Assembly: GCA_900315095.1 (NCBI GenBank)
Contig: OMXS01000001.1
Coordinates: 62,001-126,000, forward strand
DNA length: 64,000 nucleotides
Direction: 5' to 3'
Source: an uncultured Prevotellaceae bacterium
GTDB lineage: Bacteria; Bacteroidota; Bacteroidia; Bacteroidales; Bacteroidaceae
The position numbers and the translations under genes were made by a program. Of the stretch, positions 35,121-44,162 are shown in pieces; positions within the stretch are counted from its first letter, which is position 1, and every line of letters begins with the position of its first letter. The notes under the pieces are model-generated. The model was not told the DNA's origin and did no database searches. It saw nothing but the letters and a program-made list of their open reading frames with translations.

Positions 35121-35705
35121 TCATATCTTTCCTTCTTCCTGAAGTTCTGACAGCGCACGCGAAAGCGAAGGTCGCGCCACTCCCATGTGTTGCGCCAATT
35201 CAGTCTGATTGGTTATAGGACCGTTCTCCTGAATATATTTCAGCAGTCGGGCTTTAAGAGTCATTGTTGAAAATTCTGAAAGTCTTACAGCCAGGAATTG
35301 GAATCTGTCTGATATCACACGCACCACATTCTGCATAAGGCGGTTGTTGCGCTTTGCATATCTTATCAAGCGGTCGCGTGTAATCAGTACCACCTCGCTG
35401 TCAATCGCCGCCTGTATGGTTGTCTGAAATCGCGGGTCGGAAGCAAAAATAAATGCCGGCACTATGAATGTAGGGGCGTACAGCGTCTTAACAATCACCT
35501 GTTTCTTTCCTCCTTCGCCCAACATGTTGTTCACAACACCCTCTGTAAGAATCATCAATCCTTTCACTTCGTCACCCTTATGCGCAATAATATCCCCCTT
35601 GCCGTATTGCTTGATGCTGTTAGGGTTGGAATAAATCATCTCGGTTAATTCTTCCTCGCTGATTCCTTCAAAGAGTTCTGACTCCAACATTTTGTGAATA
35701 TCCAT
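35121..35705 (-). CDS. Crp/Fnr family transcriptional regulator
   Basis: A 194-residue regulator. A cyclic-nucleotide-binding-like beta-roll spans residues 15-110 (YGKGDIIAHKGDEVKGLMILTEGVV). A dimer helix follows at about 115-140, and a winged helix-turn-helix lies at 160-190 (TNQTELAQHMGVARPSLSRALSELQEEGKI). It stops shortly after the recognition helix, so the wing is short. No Cys cluster of the Fnr iron-sulfur type is seen. A nearby TACTTTTG (35783-35790, minus strand) may be its -7 element. Targets unknown. Confidence 0.88.
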   Translation of the reverse strand: MDIHKMLESELFEGISEEELTEMIYSNPNSIKQYGKGDIIAHKGDEVKGLMILTEGVVNNMLGEGGKKQVIVKTLYAPTFIVPAFIFASDPRFQTTIQAAIDSEVVLITRDRLIRYAKRNNRLMQNVVRVISDRFQFLAVRLSEFSTMTLKARLLKYIQENGPITNQTELAQHMGVARPSLSRALSELQEEGKI

Positions 35706-35983
35706 GTCTTCGATTATGTTTATTCTAAGGGAAGGGTTTTGTGTTACCCTCTCTTTTGCGTTTTTTGTTATTATTAGATATGCAAAAGTAATAAAAAAAC
35801 GTCAAACACGCAACGGATAACCCACTTTTTTGCCAAAGATTTGCTTTGAAACAAAATAAACTCTTTCTTTTTTGTAGCATTTGTTACATTGCTCATATAA
35901 AAAAGGTTAAATCGGTTTTATTCCGCCACGTTTTTTATACCACACTTACCAAGTGACTGGTTTTTTGCCTACCTTTGCGTTCA

Positions 35984-36160
35984 AATAAAAAAGCCACGAG
36001 CTTTGCCCCAAGGCAATAAGCGAAGCCTATCAAGGGGGTTAATGCTATATTATTGTTATTACGGGGAGGGCTTCTTCGGGGCATGTGTGAAGCGATTCAC
36101 GCCGCCTCTATTGTTTCCGGTTCTGATGCAGCATACTGCATCTGTCCTCCCCGTTTTTTA
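35984..36160 (+). ncRNA. Candidate structured small RNA with intrinsic terminator
   Basis: A -7 element TACCTTTG (35970-35977) precedes about 175 bases with several hairpins. An enclosing 9-bp stem ACGGGGAGG (36061-36069) / CCTCCCCGT (36146-36154) holds GTGAA-gcga-TTCAC (36087-36100) and GATGCAG-cata-CTGCATC (36125-36142), and a T6 run follows immediately. The 5' part contains TGCC-ccaa-GGCA. I could not match it with certainty to 6S RNA, SRP RNA, tmRNA or RNase P RNA; 6S-like is the leading known alternative. A 79-codon frame crossing it has no family support. The rest of the 1,030-bp gap holds an inverted repeat and the next promoter. Confidence 0.6.
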
Positions 36161-36434
36161 TAAAAACAAGCAATTATATACTATTAATGCCCCATATGAC
36201 CGCACAAATCATAGTATTTGTTATTGGAATACATGTATTTAACATTGGTTAAATTGGTGAAAAGTACAGGAATTTCCATCGGAACAAGCGGTTATTGCAT
36301 ATCTTTTGAGGCCTTTTAGAGCAGAAAAATGCAGCCATTTGTGCCTTATGGAGGTTGTGTCGTCACATGTGAGATGTGGTTAAATAGCTGTATCTCATTG
36401 TTAATCAACCTTTTAGATGAATTAGTACGTGTCC

Positions 36435-36588
36435 AAGCGTTCCAGTTCCAGTTGTTCCAATTGTTTTTTAAGGGTGTCCCCTTTCTTATATTTATATATA
36501 ACTATCTATATATTAATTAGTTATAAAGAATTAAAGAAAGGGCATATACCTCATTTTTTTAATTGGAACTGGAACAACTGGAACGCTT
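36435..36588. repeat. Long imperfect inverted repeat, MITE-like
   Basis: Left arm 36435-36462 begins AAGCGTTCCAGTTCCAGTTG. Right arm 36561-36588 is its near complement, with a local shuffle of the GGAAC units. Pairing resumes inside (GTGTCCCCTTTCTT against AAAGAAAGGGCATATAC), leaving an AT-rich centre. No target-site duplication is obvious. Confidence 0.75.
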
Positions 36589-36668
36589 CGGTCATGTTTA
36601 CTTACTTTTCCTCTACCAAGTCTCACTCTATCCTTTTATATACCTCAGCAAACAAAAGAGACGTATTT

Positions 36669-36700
36669 TTTGTAAGAATGAGGATTTTTACCTACCTTTG
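36669..36700 (+). promoter_or_regulatory. Promoter of the ABC exporter gene
   Basis: TTTG at 36669-36672, a 20-bp spacer and TACCTTTG at 36693-36700, 35 bp before the ATG at 36736. Confidence 0.75.
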
Positions 36701-36735
36701 CGCTGACGAAACATCAATTGTTCCGTATTAAAGCA

Positions 36736-38562
36736 ATGAAAGAATTCCTTCGAGTACTGAGGCGCTTCGTGCCGCCATATAAGAAATATCTTATTCTGAC
36801 GGTGTTGTTCAACATGCTCTCGGCTGTGCTGAACATCTTCTCGTTCATGGCTCTCGTGCCCATCCTGCAAATCCTGTTCCAAACAAAGGAGACGCAGGAG
36901 CACTTCACTTATATGGCATGGGGAAGCGCGTCGCTGAAGGATGTGGCTATGAACAACATGAACTATTATGTTCAGGAGATGATAGGCAACCTCGGTCCCA
37001 CCACCACCCTGCTATTCATCGGACTCTTCCTTGCCCTTATGACTGCCCTGAAGACAGGTGCCTACTTCCTCTCCTCAGCAACAATAGTGCCCATAAGGAC
37101 GGGAGTGGTGCGCGACATTCGCAACCAACTGTACCAGAAAATCACATCTCTGCCGCTCGGATTCTTCAGCGAGGAGCGCAAAGGAGACATCATTGCACGA
37201 ATGAGCGGAGACGTTCAGGAGATAGAGAACTCTATCATGGCAAGTCTTGACATGCTCTTCAAGAACCCCATTCTTATCCTCGCCTACTTCATAACACTCA
37301 TTCTCACCTCGTGGCAACTGACGCTTTTTGCCGTCATCTTCGTACCTATCTTCGGATGGTTCATGGGCTTTGTGGGCAGGAAACTTAAGCAGAAGTCAAT
37401 CAAGGCACAGTCACTCTGGAGCGACACAATGAGCCAAGTGGAGGAGACTCTTGGCGGTTTGCGCATCATCAAGGCGTTTAATGCTGAGGAAAAAATGAAC
37501 CGAAGGTTCGATAAAGTGAACTCCGACTACCGCAGCAACATAATGCGCGTGAACATACGCCAGTCGATGGCCCATCCCATGAGCGAGTTCCTGGGCACCC
37601 TGATGATTGTCATCGTGCTGTGGTTCGGCGGAGTTCTGGTGCTCAACGATATGGCCTTGTCTGGTCCAGTGTTCATCTATTACATGGTGATTCTCTACTC
37701 CATCATCAACCCTCTTAAGGAGTTCTCGAAGGCAAGCTACAACATACCGAAGGGACTGGCATCGATGGAGCGTGTGGATAAGATTCTGCTGGCCGAGAAC
37801 AACATCGTAGAAGCAGAGCATCCGAAGCACATTGCGTCTTTTGAACGTGAGATAGAGTTCCGCAACGTGTCGTTCAAGTATGGCGAACAATGGGTGCTTC
37901 GCAACATCAACCTCGTCATTCCGAAAGGTAAGACGGTAGCACTTGTAGGGCAGAGCGGCGGCGGAAAGTCAACTATGGTTGACCTCATACCGCGCTACTA
38001 CGATGTCCAGGAGGGTGAGGTGCTCATCGATGGCATCAACGTAAAAGACCTCGGTATTCACGACCTCAGACAGCTCATAGGCAACGTGAACCAAGAGGCA
38101 ATCCTCTTTAACGACTCCTTCCGCAACAACATCACATTCGGCGTTGACAACGCCACAATGGACGATGTGGTGAAAGCGGCAAAGATAGCCAACGCCCACG
38201 AGTTCATTGAGGCTTCAGAACAGGGTTACGACACCAACATCGGCGACCGTGGAGGACGACTCTCGGGAGGACAGCGCCAGCGAGTGAGTATCGCGCGTGC
38301 CATACTTAAGAACCCTCCGATTCTCATTCTCGACGAAGCAACATCGGCACTTGACACCGAGAGTGAGCGACTTGTGCAGGATGCGTTGGAGCGACTCATG
38401 AAAACGCGCACTACAATAGCCATCGCTCACCGCCTCTCTACTATCAAGAACAGCGACGAAATCTGCGTTCTCCACGAGGGACAAATCGTTGAGCGCGGCA
38501 CCCACGAAGAACTCCTCGCCCGCGATGGATACTACAAGAAACTGCATGAGATGCAGAGTTAG
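36736..38562 (+). CDS. MsbA-like ABC exporter (membrane and ATPase domains fused)
   Basis: A 608-residue half-transporter that works as a homodimer. About six membrane helices span residues 15-330. The ATPase domain has Walker A GQSGGGKST (about 405-413), signature LSGGQRQR (about 509) and Walker B ILILDEATSALD (about 530). Bacteroidales proteins of this type are usually annotated as lipid A flippase MsbA or multidrug exporters; sequence alone does not decide. The start at ATG 36736 (MKEFLRVLRRF) was chosen; in-frame codons upstream to 36718 (TTG) are not typical. Confidence 0.9.
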   Translation: MKEFLRVLRRFVPPYKKYLILTVLFNMLSAVLNIFSFMALVPILQILFQTKETQEHFTYMAWGSASLKDVAMNNMNYYVQEMIGNLGPTTTLLFIGLFLALMTALKTGAYFLSSATIVPIRTGVVRDIRNQLYQKITSLPLGFFSEERKGDIIARMSGDVQEIENSIMASLDMLFKNPILILAYFITLILTSWQLTLFAVIFVPIFGWFMGFVGRKLKQKSIKAQSLWSDTMSQVEETLGGLRIIKAFNAEEKMNRRFDKVNSDYRSNIMRVNIRQSMAHPMSEFLGTLMIVIVLWFGGVLVLNDMALSGPVFIYYMVILYSIINPLKEFSKASYNIPKGLASMERVDKILLAENNIVEAEHPKHIASFEREIEFRNVSFKYGEQWVLRNINLVIPKGKTVALVGQSGGGKSTMVDLIPRYYDVQEGEVLIDGINVKDLGIHDLRQLIGNVNQEAILFNDSFRNNITFGVDNATMDDVVKAAKIANAHEFIEASEQGYDTNIGDRGGRLSGGQRQRVSIARAILKNPPILILDEATSALDTESERLVQDALERLMKTRTTIAIAHRLSTIKNSDEICVLHEGQIVERGTHEELLARDGYYKKLHEMQS

Positions 38563-38622
38563 GGCCATATTGCTATATCCTAACAAATAAATCGACATAA
38601 GAAAAAACAATATCACACTACT

Positions 38623-39447
38623 ATGAGAACAAAGAAAACTATTTTGAGAAGAATGACAGCAGCAGGCTTGATGCTGGCTTCTGCACTTTTGTTGATTATC
38701 GCTGGCTGCAGGGGTAATTTAGGACGTACCCAAACAAAAGCAAACGAAAACTCAACGTGGTACAAGGACACCGCGGCACTTGAGGCACTTTATCAAAAGG
38801 CGGTGGACGATGCGTCAGAACCCACACCAAGCAAGGTGGTGGACACGCTGGTAAGTATTACCAACGCTGCCGACAATCCCGACCAAGAGTGGATTAAAGT
38901 GGGCGATACCGACATGGTGCTTGTTGCCTCGCTGATGAAACAGAAGTTTGTTGATATGTACAGCAACGAGCCCGACACGTTCCGTCTTCAGTCGTCTGAG
39001 TCGTGGTTCACCGTACCTTCTGAGTGGAAGAAAAAGGCTAAATGCTTCGCCGAAATGGACTCTGTGGAGAGCCGCACCCGACTGCTTCAGATGCTGGGAT
39101 TGCCCCTTAGCACGGTACATACGCAGATCGTGGCCGTCTATGTGGATGCAAAGGCGCTGTTCCGCCCGTCACACGACCCTGAGATTACCGACCATACATC
39201 GCAGCTGTCCTATCCTAAGGGAGTGTCGGCGAACCATCATGACTGGTTCGAGTACAACGTCTCGTTCTCTTACGAGCCAGGAAATGCTTACCCTTGGACA
39301 CAGCTTGGCTATACATACGACTGGCATAACCCCGATGGACCTCACGTCGGCCTCAGCGAGTTTGTAGCATTCAAAGGCACTCTTGCTAAAGTCAAGTATA
39401 TTAAATCGTGCTGGCAGTTCATTCAGGAACTGCAAAACGGGCAATAA
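38623..39447 (+). CDS. Predicted lipoprotein, unknown function
   Basis: A 274-residue protein with a lipoprotein signal (basic head, hydrophobic helix, LIIAGC with Cys29). The mature part has no recognisable catalytic motif. It contains several Trp and aromatic clusters (SESWFTVPSEWKKKAKCF, YPWTQLGYTYDWHNPDGPHVGLSEFVAF). It lies between the ABC exporter (60 bp) and a GH3 enzyme (30 bp) on the same strand, so co-transcription is likely. A surface or periplasmic role is inferred from the signal only. Confidence 0.72.
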   Translation: MRTKKTILRRMTAAGLMLASALLLIIAGCRGNLGRTQTKANENSTWYKDTAALEALYQKAVDDASEPTPSKVVDTLVSITNAADNPDQEWIKVGDTDMVLVASLMKQKFVDMYSNEPDTFRLQSSESWFTVPSEWKKKAKCFAEMDSVESRTRLLQMLGLPLSTVHTQIVAVYVDAKALFRPSHDPEITDHTSQLSYPKGVSANHHDWFEYNVSFSYEPGNAYPWTQLGYTYDWHNPDGPHVGLSEFVAFKGTLAKVKYIKSCWQFIQELQNGQ

Positions 39448-39477
39448 AATAATACTAACCATTAAACAATTCAACAC

Positions 39478-41859
39478 ATGATACACGATATCCGGAAAAT
39501 AATGAGCCGTTTCTTTGCACTTGCCCCGATGGGCGCAGCAGCGTTAATGACTGGTTGTAACTCGGCACCCGACATTGAACAACAGGTGAATGAACTCTAC
39601 AACAAGATGTCTAACGAGGAGCGCATCGCACAGTTGAGGAGCATGTATATGGACGAGCTCTTCAACGGGCAAGGAAAGCTGGATACTGCCATGTGCCGAA
39701 AACTGATACCAAACGGCATCGGCCACTTCTCGCAGTTCGCCATGCAGAAGCCCAGAACACCCAACGAACTGCGCGACCGTGCCGCAGCCATTCAGGACTG
39801 GCTTATACATAACACGCCCAACGGCATTCCCGCGTTGCTTCACGAGGAAGTTCTAAGTGGCGTGAACACGCTAGGTGCAACTATCTATCCTCAGCAGATA
39901 GGACAGGCTGGGTCGTTCAACCCCGAACTGGCAGAACTTAAAACCCGCCAGACAAGCACCTTGATGCGCAAGATGGGCGGTGTGCTGGCTCTCTCGCCAA
40001 TGGTAGACGTGTGCCGCACTCCATCGTTCAACCGTCTTGAAGAGTCGTATGGCGAAGACGGTTACTTGTCTGCCGTTATGGGAACGGCATTCGTGCGCGG
40101 CCTCCAACAGGACGACTTGAAGAAAGGCGTGGGCGCTTGCTCTAAGCACTACCTCGGTTATGGAGGAGGCGGTGATGCCGAAGAGAAGGAACTGATGGAA
40201 GAAATCCTCCTGCCACACGAGGCTATGATACGTCTAGCAGGCAGCAAGGCGGTGATGCCGGGATATCATGACGTTCACGGAATAAGGTGCGTTGCCAACT
40301 CAGAAATTCTGCAAGACATCCTCCGCAACTATGTTGGCTTCGACGGAATGGTGGTGAGCGACTATACCGCCATCGACCAGATACCTGACTTGAGCACCCC
40401 TGTGGAAAAGGCAGCAGCGGCCATCAACGGCGGCAATGATGTCGACTTCCCAACCGGTTCCGACTATAAGTATCTGCAGGAGGCCATCGACAAGGGAATG
40501 GTTAAGCCCGAAACGCTGGAGCGTGCGGTAAAGAACGTGCTGCGACAGAAGTTCCGTGCAGGTCTATTCGATAAGGATGCTTACCTTTACTCTAAGGAAA
40601 ACATCACCCTCGACACGCCCGAGGAACGCCAGACTGCATACGACATAGCAACACAATCGGTAGTTCTGCTGGAGAACAACGGCATCTTGCCACTATCACC
40701 CAACAGCCAACACCCAACAGCCAAAATACTTCTCACCGGTCCAAATGCCAACTCCGTATGGGCAATGTGCGGCGACTACACCTATCCAGCAATGTCTTAC
40801 TTCTGGAAAAGGGTGGAAGATGTGGCCGACCACGACCAGCCACACATCGTGCGTCTGCTTGAAGGCATGACGAAAAGCAAGCCCGAAGGCGTTATCCTCA
40901 CATACTCTCGAGGCTGCGACTGGACAGAAGACATTGAGACACTTTATGGCGAAGGAGGCGACGAACGTGCTTGGGAGTATGAACTATTGCACCGAAAAGT
41001 GGATTCGGGCGAGAAAGCTGACAAGGCAGAAGCGCTCCGCATGGCTCGCGAGGCCGATGTCATCGTGGCTGCAGTTGGCGAGAACGTGATGCTATGTGGC
41101 GAGAACCGCGACCGCAAAGGTCTGCGTCTGCCAGGCAAGCAAGAGCAGTTTGTTGATGAACTAATAAAGATTGGCAAACCCGTAGTACTCGTTATCTTCG
41201 GCGGTCGTGCACAGGTGGTGTCTGGTATTGCCGAGCGTTGTGCCGCAGTCATTCAGGCGTGGTATCCTGGCGAAGAAGGCGGACGTGCCGTTGCTGATAT
41301 CCTGTACGGCAAAGTGTCGCCATCTGCTAAGCTCTCCGTTAGTTATCCCAACACCGAAATCAAGGAACCTATCTGTTATAACTACTCGGCAGAAAAGGAC
41401 TCGCGCATACAATGGCCTTTCGGTTATGGTCTTAGCTACACCACATTTGAGTATTCCAACCTGAAAGTGGATAAGGAAGCGGCCACAAACTCTGATGCCA
41501 TAAGTGTCACATTCGACCTTAAGAACACAGGAAAGATGGCTGCTGACGAAGTGGCACAGATTTATCTGTCGCCGACTGCTGCCAACCAAAACATTCGTCC
41601 GATACAGTTGCAGGGCTTCGCTCGCGTTTCGCTGAAGCCAGGTGAAAGCAAGACGGTGAAGATGAAACTGTATACCGAGCAGTTCGGTTATTACTCTAAC
41701 AACGGCAAACGCCAATGGAACATCGCTCCGGGACAGTTCATCGTGAAGGTGGGAGCATCGTCTGCCGACATCAAGTTGCAGCAGAACATCACCCTTAAAG
41801 GACAAACTGTCGTGAAACCGCTGCGCGATCATTATTTTTCTGAGGTAAACGATAAGTGA
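39478..41859 (+). CDS. GH3 family beta-glucosidase/xylosidase
   Basis: A 793-residue exported glycoside hydrolase. The signal region ends in a lipobox-like LMTGC (Cys27). The (beta/alpha)8 domain contains the nucleophile Asp295 in VVSDYTAI and the substrate-binding KHYLGYGGG region. The second alpha/beta sandwich carries the QVVSGIAERCAAVIQAWYPGEEGG block. A C-terminal fibronectin III-like domain closes the protein. The family releases glucose or xylose from non-reducing ends. It is co-oriented with a lipoprotein and an acetyltransferase and suggests plant glycan or oligosaccharide use. Confidence 0.9.
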   Translation: MIHDIRKIMSRFFALAPMGAAALMTGCNSAPDIEQQVNELYNKMSNEERIAQLRSMYMDELFNGQGKLDTAMCRKLIPNGIGHFSQFAMQKPRTPNELRDRAAAIQDWLIHNTPNGIPALLHEEVLSGVNTLGATIYPQQIGQAGSFNPELAELKTRQTSTLMRKMGGVLALSPMVDVCRTPSFNRLEESYGEDGYLSAVMGTAFVRGLQQDDLKKGVGACSKHYLGYGGGGDAEEKELMEEILLPHEAMIRLAGSKAVMPGYHDVHGIRCVANSEILQDILRNYVGFDGMVVSDYTAIDQIPDLSTPVEKAAAAINGGNDVDFPTGSDYKYLQEAIDKGMVKPETLERAVKNVLRQKFRAGLFDKDAYLYSKENITLDTPEERQTAYDIATQSVVLLENNGILPLSPNSQHPTAKILLTGPNANSVWAMCGDYTYPAMSYFWKRVEDVADHDQPHIVRLLEGMTKSKPEGVILTYSRGCDWTEDIETLYGEGGDERAWEYELLHRKVDSGEKADKAEALRMAREADVIVAAVGENVMLCGENRDRKGLRLPGKQEQFVDELIKIGKPVVLVIFGGRAQVVSGIAERCAAVIQAWYPGEEGGRAVADILYGKVSPSAKLSVSYPNTEIKEPICYNYSAEKDSRIQWPFGYGLSYTTFEYSNLKVDKEAATNSDAISVTFDLKNTGKMAADEVAQIYLSPTAANQNIRPIQLQGFARVSLKPGESKTVKMKLYTEQFGYYSNNGKRQWNIAPGQFIVKVGASSADIKLQQNITLKGQTVVKPLRDHYFSEVNDK

Positions 41860-41872
41860 GAAAGATACCGAA

Positions 41873-42484
41873 ATGAAACGAAACGAGGAACTTGCGAACA
41901 ATCCTGCACTGCAAGACGAGGTGCGGCGAATGAAGAGTGGGCAGCCGTATGATGCCCACACGCCAGAGATGCGCGCCCTGCGAGCAGAGACAAAACAACT
42001 GCTGAAGAAGATAAACATCACCGACTATCAGACGCCCGAGATGTTCGAGGCAATTCGGGAACTGCTTCCTAATGCCGCACCAGACATTTATGTGGAGCCG
42101 CCTTTCTATTGTGACTACGGCAACTTCATATATGCCGGCGAGGGGGTGTATATCAATTTTGGCAGCATCATTCTCGATGGAGGCGGCGTTTACATTGGAC
42201 GCAAGACGCTCATTGCGCCTGGAGTGCATATCTTCACAGCCGAACACCCCACCGAAATACACGAACGCCGTCAATTCGAGATGTGCCGTCCTGTAAGGAT
42301 AGGTGAGGAATGCTGGATTGGAGGCGATGTAACCATCTGCCCGGGAGTCACCATTGGCGACCGAACGGTTATTGGTGCGGGCAGCGTGGTGACACGTGAC
42401 ATTCCCGCCGACTGCGTGGCGGTGGGCAATCCTTGTCGAGTGGTAAAGAAAGTGAACCAAAAGAAAGGTGAAGGTCGTTGCTAA
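41873..42484 (+). CDS. Maltose/galactoside-type O-acetyltransferase
   Basis: A 203-residue left-handed beta-helix enzyme that acetylates sugar hydroxyls with acetyl-CoA. The N-terminal maltose acetyltransferase region (EMRALRAETKQLLKKINITDY) is followed by hexapeptide repeats (VYINFGSIILDGGGVYIGRKTLIAPGVHIFT). The catalytic His is in FTAEHPTE, and the WIGGDVTICPGVTIGDRTVIGAGSVVTRDIP coil follows. It starts 13 bp after the GH3 stop, consistent with one transcript. It may be a detoxifying step for sugar products (inference). Confidence 0.88.
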   Translation: MKRNEELANNPALQDEVRRMKSGQPYDAHTPEMRALRAETKQLLKKINITDYQTPEMFEAIRELLPNAAPDIYVEPPFYCDYGNFIYAGEGVYINFGSIILDGGGVYIGRKTLIAPGVHIFTAEHPTEIHERRQFEMCRPVRIGEECWIGGDVTICPGVTIGDRTVIGAGSVVTRDIPADCVAVGNPCRVVKKVNQKKGEGRC

Positions 42485-42539
42485 CGATAACACCAAATAT
42501 CACCTTTCACCACTCCATCATAATGGAGTGAGAATGCCA

Positions 42540-42766
42540 AAAGGCACATATCGCATTGCAAGAGATGGCTTTTGAGGGTGCGAAAGATGGCTTTTGACAA
42601 TGCAAGAGATGGCTTTTGACAATGCAAGAGATGCTTAATGACCGAACAAAGTTAATAACATAGTCGAACAAAGTTAATAAGATTGTTCAACAAAGTTATT
42701 AACTTTGTTCGGTCTCTTTTATCTTGTTGAATACCAAGAAGTTACAAAACGCTGTTTCAAAGGTGT
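42540..42766. repeat. Dispersed intergenic repeat, copy B, with 22-bp tandem units
   Basis: Four 22-bp units start at 42557, 42579, 42601 and 42623 (TGCAAGAGATGGCTTTTGACAA type). A core of AACAAAGTTAATAA inverted blocks (about 42643-42711) follows, then the flank ATCTTGTTGAA...GTTACAAAACGCT (42721-42753). Relative to copy A (6010-6175) the flanks have the same order but the core reads in the opposite direction. Nothing else is visible in this 285-bp gap. Confidence 0.82.
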
Positions 42767-42769
42767 TTT

Positions 42770-44161
42770 TTAAGCCTTTCCGTCGCTCTTTATCAGTTCC
42801 AGAAGTCGTTCAACAGCCTCTTCCTCTGGAATGTTCTTGAGGACGCACTCCTTGTTCTTATAAAGGCTTATCTTGCCGCGTCCGGCGCCAACATATCCGT
42901 AGTCGGCATCTGCCATCTCACCAGGACCGTTGACAATGCAGCCCATTATGCCTATCTTAAGTCCGGTCATGCCGCGCGTTGCCTCCTTAATGCGGGCAAT
43001 GGTGGTGCGCAGGTCATAAAGAGTTCGGCCGCATCCAGGACATGAGATATATTCTGTCTTCGTGAATTTTATGCGTGCTGCCTGCAGGATAGAGTCCTGA
43101 AGGTCGGTGAGTTGCTGGCTGGTAGGGGCAGAAACGGCATCGCTGCATGCGGGACAAGAGATGACAAGGTTGTGCGCTTTCTTGTCTATCAAGATAGCAC
43201 CTGCCGCCATTGCGGCCTTCAGTTGCAGGTCTTCCCAAGTGTCAGCGTTAATATCGAGATAGAGGGTATCGTCTTTTATCACGGCATTTTCACGCAAGGC
43301 GGTGCACTCAGGGATAAGTTCCACCAGGCGGCGAGCCACAGGAATCTCAGCCTCTGGCTCCTCCGAGAGCGACACGCGGATGGTGTCACCGATGCCCTCG
43401 GTGAGCAGTGCCCCAATGCCTACTGCACTCTTAATGCGTCCGTCCTCACCTTCTCCAGCCTCGGTGACGCCGAGATGCAGCGGATAGTGCATGTCCTCTT
43501 TGTCCATTGTCTCTACAAGCAGCCGCACGGTGTTCACCATCACCACGGTGTTTGAAGCCTTTATAGATATTACGATGTCGTTGAAATCCTCGCGGCGGCA
43601 TATTCTGAGAAACTCCATACAACTCTCCACAATACCCTCTGGTGTGTCGCCGTAGCGCGACATTATGCGGTCTGAGAGCGAGCCATGGTTCACTCCTATG
43701 CGCACTGCGGTGTGATGCTCCTTGCAGATATTAAGGAATGGCACCAGTGTACGCTCTATCTTCATCAGTTCCTCGGCATATTCTGCGTCGGTATATTCCA
43801 GATGTTTGAACGTACGACCTGGGTCAACGTAGTTTCCAGGGTTTATTCTCACCTTCTCGCAGTAGAGTGCTGCCACGTCGGCAGTATGCGCCGTGAAGTG
43901 CACATCGGCAACAAGCGGCGTGTCGTAGCCGTCGGCCTTGAGCCTGTCACTTATGTTCTTCATGTTCTCGGCCTCGCGTTTGCCCTGCGTGGTGAAGCGT
44001 ACCAGTTCGCCGCCAGCATCGATGATGCGCTTCGCCTGCGCCACCGAAGCCTCGGTGTCGTTGGTGTCTGTGGTAGCCATCGACTGTATCCTGATGGGGT
44101 TGTCGCCGCCGATGGCGATGTTACCCACATGTGTTACAGATGTCTTTCTGCGCTCTGCCAT
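42770..44161 (-). CDS. ispG: 4-hydroxy-3-methylbut-2-enyl diphosphate synthase
   Basis: The iron-sulfur enzyme of the MEP isoprenoid pathway (GcpE), converting MEcPP to HMBPP. It has 463 residues. The TIM-barrel part opens with HVGNIAIGGDNPIRIQSMATTDT and includes ADVHFTAHTADVA and RIGVNHGSLSDRI. The [4Fe-4S] part has SCPGCGRTLYDL and IMGCIVNGPGE. E. coli IspG has 372 residues, while Chlamydia, plant and many Bacteroidetes forms exceed 600 because of an inserted domain. This one keeps only a short insert (about residues 265-360), an intermediate size. Its stop is 1 bp from the dispersed repeat region. Confidence 0.93.
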   Translation of the reverse strand: MAERRKTSVTHVGNIAIGGDNPIRIQSMATTDTNDTEASVAQAKRIIDAGGELVRFTTQGKREAENMKNISDRLKADGYDTPLVADVHFTAHTADVAALYCEKVRINPGNYVDPGRTFKHLEYTDAEYAEELMKIERTLVPFLNICKEHHTAVRIGVNHGSLSDRIMSRYGDTPEGIVESCMEFLRICRREDFNDIVISIKASNTVVMVNTVRLLVETMDKEDMHYPLHLGVTEAGEGEDGRIKSAVGIGALLTEGIGDTIRVSLSEEPEAEIPVARRLVELIPECTALRENAVIKDDTLYLDINADTWEDLQLKAAMAAGAILIDKKAHNLVISCPACSDAVSAPTSQQLTDLQDSILQAARIKFTKTEYISCPGCGRTLYDLRTTIARIKEATRGMTGLKIGIMGCIVNGPGEMADADYGYVGAGRGKISLYKNKECVLKNIPEEEAVERLLELIKSDGKA

Positions 44162-44162
44162 A

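Noticed and set aside
36061-36160. SRP (4.5S) RNA, tmRNA or RNase P RNA
   Set aside because: The conserved SRP loop GGAAGGAAGCAGC, a tRNA-like end and RNase P core motifs were not seen.
36003-36242. A 79-codon frame through the 36 kb structured region
   Set aside because: It crosses the terminator hairpin and T run, has no signal or family resemblance, and RNA structure explains the conservation-like features better.
41161-42021. A 286-codon minus-strand frame opposite GH3 and the acetyltransferase gene
   Set aside because: Antisense shadow of two clear genes; its translation is rich in Cys, Arg and Ser with no domain.
42557-42644. Possible CRISPR array
   Set aside because: Units are contiguous at 22 bp with no spacers, and no cas genes are present. 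The same applies to 27481-27568 and to the 87-bp coding repeat.
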